Shown here piece by piece: positions 32,591 to 45,300 of a DNA stretch of 64,000 bases. The stretch is from contig NC_091010.1 of assembly GCF_041146395.1 (NCBI RefSeq), positions 51,480,001 to 51,544,000 on the forward strand. Direction: 5' to 3'. Position 1 is the stretch's first letter. Every line of letters starts with the position of its first letter. A program made the position numbers and the translations under genes. The stretch comes from Eulemur rufifrons. Taxonomy: Eukaryota > Chordata > Mammalia > Primates > Lemuridae. The notes below the pieces were generated by a model. The model did no database searches. It was not told the origin of the DNA and saw only the letters and a program-made list of their open reading frames with translations.

Positions 32591-34005
32591 ACGATGTTTT
32601 TCAGAGAGAGAGAGAAAGAATTGTTGACAGCAGTTTGTTATGTCACAAACTTGGCACAGCCAGGTGATGTTTCTACTGCTGACTTGAGTTCCAGAGGCAA
32701 GGCCTGCTCCTCACACTTAGTGATATCCAGGAACCTGAGTATTTTGTGCGCTGAAGGGACTGATTGTGAATCAAATAATTCATCAGGTTTGGAAGGATTT
32801 ATTGAGGAATCCTGAAGGAAAAATCTCCTGTCACCAAAGCAAGATTTAAACTGCTTAAGTGCACATAAGTCAAGCAGAGATTATGGTAATTGGACTTAAA
32901 CCTGCTTCCCTCTCTGCATACTGTAAATAAAAGAAGACAGTTTAAACAAAGGAGCAAGATGTAAATACAAGAGTGAGATCAAAGCAAATCTGGAATTTAT
33001 TTCTACAAAGAGAAAACAAAATCCAAGATATATGACCAGCACTTTGTAATGCATTTTACAGCACTAAAAACTGGCAGCCTAAAATATGATTTGCTCAACA
33101 TGTCTATGTAGAGTTTGCAAAACAATTTAGAATTCACCCTTTTTTGGTGTTCCCCAATTATCTTGCATGTAATGAAGTCACTTACTAATTCTTCACTGAA
33201 ATGTGCACCCTGACTAAGGTATTTGCATACAAATGAACTACCCACATTACTGAACTTTTCGTTATCATGTAAACCACCCATAGTCATGGTGTTTGCAAGT
33301 TATTTTCTTTGATAACAATGTAATTATTTCTGTAAGCTGATGAACTAAATGAAATAAATGGACATTTGGGGGCACAGAGTTAGACTGGTGACATAAAACT
33401 GTTTATGGAATCACTAAACTTTATACATTTATTCTAGTAAAGAATAATTTGAGTATAGGTCTTCAAGTAGATAGTGCTAAGAGGAAAAAGTTCTTGACTA
33501 AGGATGGTGGGAAGATTTAAGGAGATACTGAGGCTAATAGACATTGTAGAATGGGAAAATGGGTGGGGAAAACAAATTAAATGATAGCAGGGAGCTAAGA
33601 CATTAATAATTTATCATTTTTAATCAAGACAGTAACAAATGTGCAGAATTAATATTTTCCAAATCACCTCATAGATAAAATCTGGTCAGCTATTCCCAAA
33701 TAGAAATTCTGTTTTATATCATAAGCCCATGTTTGTATACCATGCACTCTCAATGCAAGTGATATTGTCCTTAAGGGGGTGAAAATTGGTTCTTGGAGGG
33801 CCAAATCTCCTACTCGTTTTAGTATAAACACAGATATATCAATACATGTAATACCTAAAGAGATATACAGTATATCTCTGGCATCAAAATTTCATAGGGA
33901 GATAATCAAGTAAAAAATGTCTAAAGGGCTCCAAGTATGTATGGGGGGTAAGGGGAGGTTAATAATGAAAAAATAAAGTTGACAAACATTATTCTATATC
34001 ATTCT
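32591..34005. other. No recognisable gene or repeat
   Basis: AT-rich, with short frames on both strands (32594-32815, 33003-33287) that carry no recognised motif. Confidence 0.5.
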
Positions 34006-34009
34006 TTCC

Positions 34010-34165
34010 TAAGTCTTATGCAGGGATCCACTAGAATTTAAGTTCCTTCAGCACAAGGATTTATGTCTATGTTTTTTTTTTTTTTCTAAAATAGTTGTAT
34101 TCTCAGTGCCTAGAACCTGCTTGACACATAGTAGGTACTTATCAAATATTTATTAAATAAATGAA
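34010..34165 (+). mobile_element. LINE-2 3' end with T14 tract
   Basis: 'ccactagaatttaagttcct', 'ctcagtgcctagaacctgct', 'gacacatagtaggtacttat' and 'aaatatttattaaataaatg' form a clear L2 tail. A T14 run (34072-34085) sits in its T-rich segment. Confidence 0.88.
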
Positions 34166-34199
34166 TTTTTCACTTTGCAGCAGGGACACCCAGGGTGAT

Positions 34200-34630
34200 G
34201 ATGATAGTGCCCTGGCATTCAAGACTCTAACAATCAAAAGAGAACAATCTAACCCTTGGTCAAGTCCCTCTTTGGTCCAGTCCCTCTTTGGTCCAGTCCC
34301 TAGTTACATCTCCAGTTCATGTTCTCTGTCCTCCTTTTCACTGTGGGGACTTTGGATAAAATGCTTTTTCTACTCTAAATCTCCTCTCCTGTAGCCTAGT
34401 CAACTCCAGCTCATCCTTCGTTCCCATCCCTGACTGACTCAAAGGTTTTCATAACTCCCTATATTTCTTTTTCATAGCATTTAACACAGGAGCTATATAG
34501 CATGCCCATGTAGGACATAGCAATAATGCCTGTTTTCCCACTAGACTGTAAATTCCATCGTGTCTGTTTGAGTTCATTATTTTATGTTCTGCAAGTAGCA
34601 CTCTGCCTGGTGTGCTCAATGAATATTTTC
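34200..34630 (+). mobile_element. Second LINE-2 3' end
   Basis: 'actccagctcatccttcgtt', 'tttcatagcatttaacacag', 'cccactagactgtaaattcc', 'gtagcactctgcctggtgtg' and 'ctcaatgaatattttc' give the L2 tail order. It lies directly after another L2 tail in the same orientation, so two copies are side by side. Confidence 0.7.
34263..34301 (+). repeat. 16-bp tandem repeat, about 2.4 copies
   Basis: 'agtccctctttggtcc' is repeated exactly at 34263-34278 and 34279-34294, with a partial third copy. It lies inside the second L2. Confidence 0.9.
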
Positions 34631-35009
34631 AAAAAACAACAATATTGTTAATTCTAAAAATCCTAGGATTCAATGGATGCAAGTGTCTCAGGTGTGTGAT
34701 CAAGATTAAATTGGAGACATACTAACTACCCTTAACATAAAACACAGTTATTTTCTACCAGTTAGTCCCTGATGAGCCACTTGGAAATGCGAATGAATTA
34801 ATCAATGGTAGTAATTGAAAAAGTACCCAGAGCTCAGTACTGTACTATATTTAATCAGTGTTTTAGGGTCTGTAGACCTTAGACAGAAATACTGCAACCT
34901 GACAATATGTCAGGTGCTGTAGTGTAAGCTCAGCTTAGGAGAGGATTGTCTGAGATTTGAACTTTCTGATAAGGAGTTTCCATTATCTAGAAGAGTCAGA
35001 TGGGGAGGG

Positions 35010-35210
35010 CTAGAGCAAAACACACTCTTTAATGAGCATTTTGTGATTTGTGTTTGAAACATTGATAGGCACTTCACATGCATTCTCATTCAATCCCGAC
35101 TAATTTTGTGAGAGAGGTTTTATTTATTATTTTTCCCATTTTAAAGATGAAGAACTTTCGGTTCAGAGTGGTACTGTGACCTAGTCATACTCACGTGGAG
35201 CAAAAGTGAG
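35010..35210 (-). mobile_element. MIR SINE fragment, minus strand
   Basis: 'ttcacatgcattctcattca', 'tttttcccattttaaagatg' and 'gtggtactgtgacctagtca' correspond to the complement of MIR. Confidence 0.75.
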
Positions 35211-35223
35211 TCCTTTTAGGTAG

Positions 35224-35597
35224 TGTGATGGTCTGAATACTCATGGCCTCCCCAAATTCATACAGAGAAGCCTAATCACCAGTGTGATGGCATTAGGAGG
35301 TTAGGGCCTTTGGGAAGTGATTCAGTCACGCGGGAAGGTCCCTCAGAAATGGGATATGGGATTAGAGCCTTATAAAAGAAGCCTCTCAGAGCCACCTTGC
35401 TACTTTTACTGCGTGAGAATACAGTTAGAAGGTGCTATCTGTAAACAGAAAGTGGACCCATGCCAGACACCAAATCTGAGGACACCAGGATATTGGGCTT
35501 CCCAGCCTCCAGACCTGTGAGAAATAAATTTCTGTTGTTTATAAGCTGCCTAGTTTATGATATTTTGTTACAGAAGCACCTGTGGATTTAGAAAGGT
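35224..35597 (+). mobile_element. MST/MLT1A-type LTR (MaLR), sense
   Basis: Starts 'tgtgatggtctgaatactca', then 'gggcctttgggaagtgattc', 'ccttataaaagaagcctctc', 'aaggtgctatctgtaaacag', 'agacctgtgagaaataaatt' (AATAAA) and 'tgatattttgttacagaagc'. About 374 bp, near full length for this family, and solo. Confidence 0.88.
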
Positions 35598-35696
35598 AAT
35601 ATTCATAGCTACAAAAGTAAATAAATAAACCAATATGACATCATTACTCTTCTACAGAGATCAATATGAGAAACACAGGAAACAAAGCTTCTAGAG

Positions 35697-36034
35697 CAAG
35701 CATCGGCAAACTTTCTGAAAAGGTCTGGATAGTAAATATTTTAAGCTGTGCAGGCCATGTGGTATCTGTTATGAGTACTCAACTCTGTACTTAAAACTCA
35801 AAAGCATCCATAAATAAATCCCAAACCAATGAATGTAGTTCTGTTGAAATAAAACTATTTGTAGACACTGAATTTTAATTTCATATATTTTTTACATGTC
35901 ACAAAATGTTCTTCTTCTTTTAAATGTTTTATTAAAATGTAATTAAAATATAAAGACCATTTTTAGCTCATAGACTACACCAAATCAAATAGGGGGACAG
36001 TTTTGGCCCATGGACCATAGTTTGCCGCCTCCTA
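35697..36034. mobile_element. hAT-type non-autonomous DNA transposon
   Basis: The ends are inverted repeats: 'gcatcggcaaactttctg' at the left and 'catagtttgccgcctc' at the right. 'ggatagtaaatattttaagc' and 'gcaggccatgtggtatctgt' match a common eutherian hAT element of the 'CAGGGGTCGGCAAACTTT' end type. The 8-bp flanks ('ttctagag', 'ttccatgt') agree at only four positions, so the duplication has decayed. No transposase. Confidence 0.78.
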
Positions 36035-36049
36035 TTCCATGTTGTCATG

Positions 36050-36250
36050 GCACTATTATTGATTATAGTTAATATTTATCAACCCTGCACTATTCCTATA
36101 TCACAATTGCTAAGCACTATACGTAAAAGAGTTAAATATTCACATTTCTTATTAGCTAAATAGTAGTAATATTAGCCCTGCTTGATCAAGATCACACAGC
36201 TCTGGAAGATGGAAGAATGAGGATACTAACACAGGTCTTTTATACTTCAA
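36050..36250 (-). mobile_element. MIR SINE, minus strand
   Basis: 'atagttaatatttatcaacc', 'ttgctaagcactatacgtaa' and 'gatcaagatcacacagctct' are complement MIR phrases, lying directly after the hAT element. Confidence 0.65.
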
Positions 36251-39169
36251 ACTCTAATCTTATATTTACGAATGAAACATACTTACATGAATCAGAAATA
36301 TGAATAAGTATGAATCTGTGTATCACCCAGTACAGAGCAGGAGTTCAGGGAAGAGTAAGTTCATGGTGGCGAGAGCAGAGCATGGAAGGGCTGAGTATTA
36401 AATTGGGACTTTTGAAAGTTCTTTATCAAAATGTTAGGTAGGAGGTACTGGGTGGTGTGTGGAGCAGCATAAACATACTGAGAAATAAGCTTAGCTTTCA
36501 TACAAAGCTTGGGTATTTTATAGGTGATCTTGCTGTATTCATATGATATCTGGAGCTTCACAGTGTATGCTTACTATTTAAACAGGCTTTGAAAGTATTG
36601 AAGTCGGTTTCTTAGCTTTGACAAATGCACCCTGGTAATGTAAGACATTAACAGTAGAGAAACTGAGTGAAGGGATGAGATTCAGATGAGAACTCTATAA
36701 TTTTTGAAATTTTCTCTTAATCTAAAGTTATAAAGTAATAAATTTATTACAAAAATGTTTTGGTATCCAGTTATTTTTTCAGATGGGAGGTTGAAAAGCC
36801 TACCAGTTCAAACTATCTCCCAATTCAAACAGTGCATTCAATTTTCTCTGTATATACCCTGGGGTTAATCTGAGGATTTGCGTTTCCCAGAGCTAGTTCT
36901 GATTCATTTCCAGAGGTGCAAACCTCTCATCAGTTTAGAAATGAACATCCAAGATGTAACACTTCATCTGCTCCTGCTGTCACTCGGAAACTTTTTGACA
37001 TCGGATCCATGGCATGGAGGCTTTTGATGTTGGATCGATGTTATAAACAACGATTTTGAGTGACAGCTTAATCAAGTTAAAATTCCAACAACTGGACTTC
37101 AGAGCACAGAAATATCTGCTGGAGATTTACTGAGTCAAAAGATGAACCTGAAATAACTTAATATCATAAAAGAGGCTTCCTAGAGGTCTTCTCTCCAAAG
37201 GTTTCTTTTCCATTAGAGGAGACTGATGAGAAATCAGCAAAAGAAAAGCCTTTTTCTTTGAGCTAGGTGAGCTTAAAGCCAGTGAAGTATTAGAATGTAA
37301 CTTTGAAATTATCTCCTTCTCCATACCCATAGATATAATCAATAATTATTATTTAACCATACTCAGAATATACTTAACTGCTCTAAAGCATTTCTATGTC
37401 CATTGTAAAGGAAATGTATTGTCTAGAGACAATGCAGTAAGTAAACAAAGTATTAGTAATAAACTATTTCCATGGGCTATCATAAGCACATATTTTTCAC
37501 ATATTAATGTCTTTGAAATCGGAATGTATCTTAAAATCGACAATGTCTTACAATTGCTGTCTGCCATGATTGAAATTGTTTCTTTTCTTTTTTTTTTTTT
37601 TTTTCCGGAGAGACTTTATATTTTCTGCTGTCGATTAGCTGGGGGTACTATTTACCTGAGATCATTTTAAATTAAATTGAGGTTTTAGGACTGTACTGGT
37701 AGTCTGCATTCAGACGTTAAACCTGCATGAGTTTGTGCTTGATTTAAAAGAAAAAATACTCATGGGAGATTTTTCTTTTTCTTCCTTCTATTGGTGTCAT
37801 GTTTGAGACATACATGTTTCCTTGTCATTCCTTTCTGCATGGTAGGTTTATTTCTAGCTTACCCTTCCAAGAAGCATAGAGCCCTTTGGTATCTTGGCTT
37901 TAAGTACCACTTTTCCATTTATACCCTCATCTTGGGAAATTTTGATTTTCTTCTTGAAATTTATAAAACAATGACGCATATTACCATAAATGTTTTCTAT
38001 TTAGTGAAATACGAAAACCTGCCAATTTTGAGTGCTTAGTTTTTCTAGCCCCTACGGTAAACATTTGCATACATTATATTATCAGATTTTCCCTCTAGGA
38101 CAGTATGAGTAGTATTGTTTGGTTGGTCCATAGTTTTTCCTTGAATGTGACAGTGCATTATGTATGCATGAATGTTTTTGATACTATGTGTGTGATGTTT
38201 TTCTTAAGAAGCAACTTAGATTTAGTTGGCTTCAACAGGAATACATACTGTGGGAGTAGTGAGCTAACCTCTAATCAGGAAATTCTTACTTCAGAGGCAA
38301 CTACTTCAAGCATTTTTGTTATTCATAGTCTGATAAAAAAGAAATGCTTCCCTAATTAGCAATTTCAGAAGTGGACTTTATTGATAAAATTATAAGCTTG
38401 TTAAATAGCTTAACAAATGTTAGAAGTGAGCTTTCATTAATGTCAAAAATTTTCAAGATATGCAATAGCAAAATACAGAGATTCTCTCCTATCTTGCAAA
38501 ACAGGATATAGGAACCTGGTGGAGCTTGCTCTATTCCCGGGGATGGCACCTGAGACTATCTTTAAACAGACCTATACTAGTGGTTTGGAGAATTTCTAAC
38601 TGCTTGATGCCAATTATTAGGGAAATAGTACCCTGCCTCTGGAATACTGTTTTAAATGTTTTGCATGAACATTTCATGCAAGGTATAGTTGGAACATCTT
38701 AAAGGAGAGAGAGGTGGACTACTTTGAGTTTACAAAATAATGGTTTTTCCTGCTTGCAATGGAACTCTCAGTACATGTCACTATATGTAATAGCTGCTTT
38801 TTTTAAAACTTGCTTCATTATAACCCTGTAGCGAGATTGTAACTCTGTGTAAGGGCACCCACCACATTTGCTTGTGCAGCTTGTGTATTGCTTAGGAACT
38901 TCAGGCTAAGAGAGCAAGTGAGTGTGTGGAAGCTGAATCCAGTCTTCCTCTCCAAGCGCCTTGTTCTAGCTTCTGCAGAAGCTTCAAGAAAGTACCCTTT
39001 TCTACTTTGTACATCCAAAAGGGATGTGTTTTTCTAATTTACCCTGAGGTGTTAATTTAGGCTGGCTGAGTTCCTGACTCTCAGTTATCTCAAATTTCTT
39101 GGAGGGTTACTTTTTATCTAACAAAAAAAACCCCAATGTTTGTGGATGATGCAACACGGGCTTACCAAT
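36251..39169. other. Long stretch without a recognised repeat or gene
   Basis: Apart from a T-run (37588-37604) I recognise nothing. Frames reach 84 codons (38105-38359) but have no domain, and their hydrophobic, AT-driven composition fits non-coding DNA. Its repeat poverty could mean functional constraint or just unfamiliar old sequence. Confidence 0.45.
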
Positions 39170-39290
39170 ATTTGCTTATTTTACAGAAAAAAATAATGAG
39201 ACTTAGAGAAAGTAAAAGATAAACCCAAGGTTGTGTGCCCTTGGATTCCAAATCATCTCTGTTTAGCTCTAGAATTTGAGTCTCTGAACA
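39170..39290 (-). mobile_element. MIR SINE fragment, minus strand
   Basis: 'gcttattttacagaaaaaaa', 'atgagacttagagaaagtaa' and 'ataaacccaaggttgtgtgc' match the complement of the MIR core weakly. Confidence 0.5.
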
Positions 39291-39867
39291 GGCTTCTATT
39301 GAGACACTGATATCAAAGTATCATGAAGACTTTCAAGAGTGCAACAATATTTTCACATTGCTAAATTCTTCTGTAACCATTGCCATATTGATACAGGCAT
39401 ATTTCACTTTTTGTAGTAGCTGTATTCTTAAAGGGATACATATAAATCTAATTCCTGTAAATTGAACCTGATTTTGCTCACTGACTTGCAATAGTATTTC
39501 AAGAATGACATCTTTATCTCATATGTCCTCAAAAGATATCCTAACCTATGCTATGTTCTTGTGGTCCACAACTCACCTTTTTGTTATAGACCTAATAGTC
39601 TTTAACCCTACATTCAAGTAAGCCAGGGGAGCCTTTAAAGAAGCCCTGCACCAATAAATTAATAAAATACAGATACACAGATCATGTCAATATACCAAGT
39701 TTTCAGTGTCCACCAACAATTAGATATCGTGGATCAACCAGTGACAATGTTGAAAGAGAAGGAAAAATTTCTCCTTTGCCCTCAGAAGGTTTACTGAAAG
39801 ATCAACTCACAATAAGGCAGATTAGTAAGAGAGAGAGGTTAAAAATGTATTTACATGCACATGGGGA

Positions 39868-39963
39868 GAATCACAGCCTCCAGAACTGAGAAATAAATTT
39901 CTATTGTTTTAGTCACCCAGTCTGTGATATTTTGTTACAGCATCTTCAGCAGAGTAAGACAGT
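39868..39963 (+). mobile_element. MST/MLT1 LTR 3' end fragment
   Basis: 'cacagcctccagaactgaga', 'aataaatttctattgtttta', 'agtcacccagtctgtgatat' and 'cagcagagtaagacag' are only the last hundred bases of a MaLR LTR. Confidence 0.85.
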
Positions 39964-40134
39964 TGCCTAAACAAAACCAAGAGATGTGACTTGATTTGTC
40001 TCTCACAGACTTCTATAAAATACAGGCTGGATGCTGAGTGCATGGATATCTAATAAATGCTAAATGAAATGACTTTTTTACAGCACTCTCAGAAAATCTG
40101 ATAATCTCATGGTTAATTTCTACCAAAGGTAGAA

Positions 40135-40365
40135 GAGTAGAGTAGATTCTGGAACTAGACTGCCTGGGAGCCAATCCAGGCTCCACCATATAATATCCAG
40201 ATACTCAAGAGCTTAAGCTTGTTTTCTCATCTGTACAATGGGTAGAAAAATAGAATAAACCTTACAGACTTGTTGTGAGGATTAAAGAATGAAAAACATA
40301 CAAAGCACTTAGATGAATGTCATGAAGACAGTAATTACATAATAATGGTATTGTCTGTATCATCA
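40135..40365 (+). mobile_element. MIR SINE, nearly complete
   Basis: 'ggaactagactgcctgggag', 'ccaatccaggctccaccata', 'gttttctcatctgtacaatg', 'cttgttgtgaggattaaaga' and 'acaaagcacttagatgaatg' run through most of the MIR consensus in order. Confidence 0.85.
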
Positions 40366-41585
40366 TTATCATCATGATCATCAAAGGGAAGTAGGCAGCT
40401 CACATTTTGAGGACTAATTTTTCTCCTAGCTCCAATTTACTATAATATTATATAGCTATTTGCAAAAAAGGGCCACGATTTCACAACATATTAGCATCAT
40501 TACCCAAGAAGGTTAGGGCTTAGAATTTTCAATTGACTCAAATTTTCAATTGACTTTACCACTGTGCTGGGTTTACAGGAGAACAAAAATTACCTCTAGA
40601 TTTATTCAGACCCCATGAGTTTAAATTCAACTGTCTATTCCCCAGTATCTATTTGAAGTTATTATTTACTCTAAAAGGAAATACTTATACTGATTTGTGG
40701 GATAATAATTATATAAAGACAACATAATGAGTCTAGATTTTAGAAGCAGAAACTATCTAAGTCAATTCTAAGCCCAGTAGTGTTCAGGTCAGACTCAGAG
40801 CAGGGAAGGCAACAGGGAAGCTTCAGACCTTGTACTTACTAAGTACTTATTAAAAAAAAAAAGTAAAAGTCCTTAGGAAGCAAATAATTATACATCCTCC
40901 CTTCCCTCACAGTATTGTACAAAAAAATTACATTAATTCACATTCTAATAATTGGAAAGTTATCATCATTTGTTTTATCTTGGGCTCAAACTTACCTTTG
41001 ACTTTCAATTGGAAACAAAAGTTTTGCTAAGTACGTTAGTATGAATGACACTGCATAGAGATACATGTAACGTATTGAAAAGAACTGTTTTTTTTAAGGA
41101 TTCAAGTTCATTAATTGGGTGTATGCAAAGGATTGCTATTTATAACTAGTTATCAAGTAATTAGGATCTACCATGGTTTTGCTTGGAATAACTTATTTAT
41201 AGTTAGTTACCATAGGTTTTGAAAGTAATAAATTTAGTTAAAATTTATTTTATAAATATTATTTAGGCTTACTCACATAAATTCACATCAGTGTGGCTGA
41301 TGTTTAAAGCTCACACTTTTATACAATAATTAATTTCAGCAAACATTTATAACATGGGACATTTGATTACACCTCACATTGCATCAAAAAATGTGTGAAT
41401 TGTCTAAAAACCACTTTATCATTTACATTATTATCTATGTTATTCCTCAAATTTTCCGTTCATAGCTGATTCTTTAATCTGCTTGTGAAATCCACATTTT
41501 AATTAGCAAAACCTGATTGATTTTGAGTCAGTGCTTATTTATAAACACAGTTCCTACTCTGTCTTAGAAAACAATTTGACCATTA
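40366..41585. other. No recognisable gene or repeat
   Basis: Very AT-rich and unassigned, except the short tandem duplication at 40524-40555 and an A-run at 40852-40862. Confidence 0.5.
40524..40555 (+). repeat. 15-bp direct repeat, period 17
   Basis: 'aattttcaattgact' occurs at 40524-40538 and 40541-40555. Confidence 0.9.
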
Positions 41586-41589
41586 CATT

Positions 41590-41830
41590 TTTATTAGTAA
41601 AAACAAAAGGAAATAAAAACATATCCAGCAATATTCCAATAGGGGAATGTAGAATGAAATAAAATTATGGTAAATTAACTTTGTGAAATATCATTTAACC
41701 ATTATAATAACTATCCAGAACTAAGTATTAACATGAAAAGATGTTTGTTATAAGTGGGAGAGAACCCAAATAAACTATCATATTTATGATGTAATTAAAG
41801 CCACATAAACTATTTCTATATATGGTCAAA
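41590..41830 (+). mobile_element. Old L1M 3' UTR fragment
   Basis: 'tgaaataaaattatggtaaa', 'aatatcatttaaccattata' and 'gaaaagatgtttgttataag' match the L1ME-type 3' region, which normally continues with a fill of A/T-rich sequence. Confidence 0.55.
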
Positions 41831-42094
41831 GTCTAGTAGGAAACATTGAAAATGAGCATTTGGGGAATGTTTGGGTGCCAGATTTACTGTGAATTTCTTC
41901 CTTGGATTTGCTTTTATTTATACTTAAACCAAACACAAAAAGGATGGGGGAGCAAAAGATGACTGGGATATTTACATTTGAATAGAGTTTCCACATTAGA
42001 ATAAATTTCTTTGTCATGTACTACATACCACCAGACTCAAGCTTATGGAAGGCAAGATAATCTATGGTATGTTGCATTCATCAGAAGTTAGGAT

Positions 42095-42365
42095 GAATAA
42101 TAGCTAACATTCCCCTAGTGTTCATTGTGTGCACACTATGTGCAAGGTACTCTTCTAAGCCTTTTACATACATTTACTTATTTAATCTTTACAACTTTAT
42201 GAGGTCGTTATTATTATAACTTGCATTTGATAGGTGGTAGAAATTAGGAAAAAAGGGGTTATGTGACTTGCCTGAGACAACACAGCTATTAGGTAGCAGA
42301 TCTGGGATTTAAACTCAGGTAGTATGTCTCTACAACTCTTGTTTGCAACTACTACACTCCACTCC
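42095..42365 (-). mobile_element. MIR SINE, nearly full length, minus strand
   Basis: 'tgaataatagctaacattcc', 'gcacactatgtgcaaggtac', 'ttttacatacatttacttat', 'gtgacttgcctgagacaaca' and 'gcagatctgggatttaaact' cover nearly the entire MIR in complement. It is one of the better preserved MIRs in the window. Confidence 0.9.
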
Positions 42366-45300
42366 CGGTCATTCTTGGTTTAAACTCATTGGTTTGTCTA
42401 GACAGACCTCCCTGGGTCTTCGGGAATTATGCCTTCTTTTTCCAATCCACTTACTTACTTGACAGCTCCTCGAAGCCATCGTTAGAAAGCATAAATCACT
42501 CTGGCCAGGAATGATTGGGCCTCTGGCGGGCTCCTTACCCAATCTAGCCAATCTGATTTTCTTGCCTGAGACCTTGCAGTTGAGACTGAGAGTGGTTAGG
42601 CTTTCTCTGATTTGTGTGAGTAGATATGTCGTCTATTGGTCATGGGTTTTTTGTTTGTTTCCCAGTGATTTGGAGATATGTGAAACTGATCTGAAGAAAG
42701 TGTGAGATGAATGAAGTAGACATACCTATAAGATAAAAAAAAAAAGAGAGAGAGAGAGAGAGCTCCTCCTGACAGCATTGAAGTTCCTGTGTCAAGCTCA
42801 CTCTTGAGGTCCTGCTCTTGGGTTCATTGTACTACTCACGTATCCTAAACGGTTTTTCCTTTTTTTGCTTCAGCTGATTTTCTGTTACTGACAACCAAAG
42901 TAGGCCTAGTCATGTCTAATATTGATAAATAACATAGCATTTCAAATATTGTAATCTTATGGGAATATAATAACGTATCACACAAAATAGAGATTAGGAA
43001 TGTGTTGTATGAAATGAGTGATACGCCTTTATGAATATGTGTACAAATGGTATCAAAGGTGATACAGAAAGTAATCATCTGTATGGTCTTTACAAGTTCT
43101 AAATAAACTTCTAAGGTTACTTATGGTTTCTAGATAAAAGACATTATTTTGTGACATATGACCCAAAGTACACTATATTCAAGATTCTCTTATAACAAGC
43201 TAGACCTCACTCTTACCAATTCTAACAATTTGTTGGAGTGGAATATGGAATACTGCATGCTAAAATACTTGAAGATTCTGGTGTTTGACACATCTCTTAT
43301 TTTAAAATTTTCAGTAGTATTCATTTTACTGACTAAAGTTCTGATTTCAAAGAAATAACTATAATAAAATCACTGTGACTACAAAAACACATTCTAAACT
43401 GTCCCTAAAGGCTTCTCCAATGCTGCTTACAAGAGTACTCAAAAATAAAACTATAAATTCATAACTGTTTAACTCTAAGATAGTGGGCATGGAATATGTA
43501 ACACAAAAGTTACTTAATACAGTTGGAGTAATTCTAACATTAGCTTGGAATTTGTAGTACAGGTACATAAAATCTAGAGAGCTTGGGCAATACTATTTCC
43601 ATTTAGCAGAATCATGGACCTTTACAACTTGGGAATTTCCTAACCAATTTCTCAGATACAGACACACAATCCCCTTCTATAGAATCCTGGACGGACGGTC
43701 ATCTTCTGTTTTCCATGGCTGTCCCTGTTCCATGACTGGGCAGCTCAAAGGTTACAAAGTTCATTTTTTGAGCTTTCATTGGTTTTACACGTAAATTATC
43801 CTATTCATCCTAAATCAACTTTTTGTTACAAAAGAGAATAAAATTCTATTCAAGAGGCATTACTATTTGGGAAGCCTTGTATTTAAAAATCCTGTTTTTC
43901 TGACATGACTTTGAGTGATATTTTGTAGATGCTTTCCAGAAAGGCAGTTAACAGTACAATGGGAAAAAACATGGGCAAAAGAACTCGCTGACCCAGCTTT
44001 GTCTATCTGTGGCCCAATATACACAGTTCATGTGAAAAGTAAATACAAAGTATATAAAATACTTGGCATAGCACCTCATATATAGTAGACATTAAGGAAA
44101 TACAAACTAGAGTTATTTTAAATTCACTTTACCACATCACACTTTGGAGTCAAATTACTTAGTCCATGTCCTACATTTTGTATGTTGGGTAAGAAAAAAT
44201 ACATCATGCATTTTTTTTTAATCTCATTTTGTGAATCATTCGAGAACTTGCTGTAGAGAACGATCATCCAGCTGTTTTTGAGGAAAAAAAAAATACTGTT
44301 CTTCATACTTTTCTTGCTTAAACCTTGATGGAAACCTTCCCACTGGAAAGTTATCTCTGGTTTTCTGTGGTGGGGAAAAGTTTAACACATACACATAATC
44401 ATCACACCATCATACACACACAATCACACACACCATCTCCAGGAATTTAAAAATGACAATTCAATAGAAGTTTTTGCTTGCTGTCAGCAAACAGTTTAAG
44501 CCTGTCTCCAGGATGCTCTTTACAGGGCAAAGCAGGCGGGATGAAGAATGACAAACTGATATCCTCTGCCAGTGAAACAAACATTAGTCAGAGCATTAAA
44601 GTGTAAGACTGGCCTTCTGGTTCTTGATTTTAACCAAATATTTCTTCTCTAGTTTCTTCCTCTTCTTAGTGAACCAAAAACTTCTAGGGCTGGTGTCCTA
44701 GAATGAATGCTAGTGCATAATTGTATATGGTTTGGGCAGTATTTGATAACATTCATCAGCACAAGTAAGAACTGTATTTTATTAGCTACTCATTGTATCA
44801 CCCAGGAGATAATAGGATAATTCTATGGAGATGAGAGAAACTAAGTGTTGGCTTTGAAGAAGGTAAGAAATCTTGATATTGCTATGGAAGATATATGTGA
44901 CTCTATGAGTAGGTGAACGGTGGGGGTTTCTGTGTGTGTATTAGTGTGTGTGTGCGTGAGTGCATGTGTGCATGCCATGCATGTAGGATAGCATCATTGC
45001 CAGTGAGCTTATCTCGAGATGAGAAGTGAGGTGGGATGAGAGTATTCATGAAAAAGAGAGTGGCAACCAAAGATGCCCTATGAATTTCCTCCTTCATCTA
45101 GGATACTAGCCTCATAATCTCATTACTACAGTTTTCCACCCCATGCTGCCTCCTTACAGAATACTCTTATCTATGATTGAAGGGGGAAAGAAAAACAACT
45201 TGTTAAGAGCTGCACCTGTATTTTACATTCATCTTAAGGGTGAAGGATATGACTTTCACATAGAATTACTTCACTATCACTCAATGAAGTATTAAAGTAG

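Noticed and set aside
36976..37067. 10-bp inverted repeat 'gctgtcactc' / 'gagtgacagc' with a 72-base loop
   Set aside because: Several such pairs are expected by chance in 64 kb, and the loop is long. No sign of a stable RNA structure.
44387..44440. CACA/TCACA-rich run resembling a tandem array
   Set aside because: The unit is irregular and short, consistent with ordinary simple-sequence drift. It is not an array with spacers.
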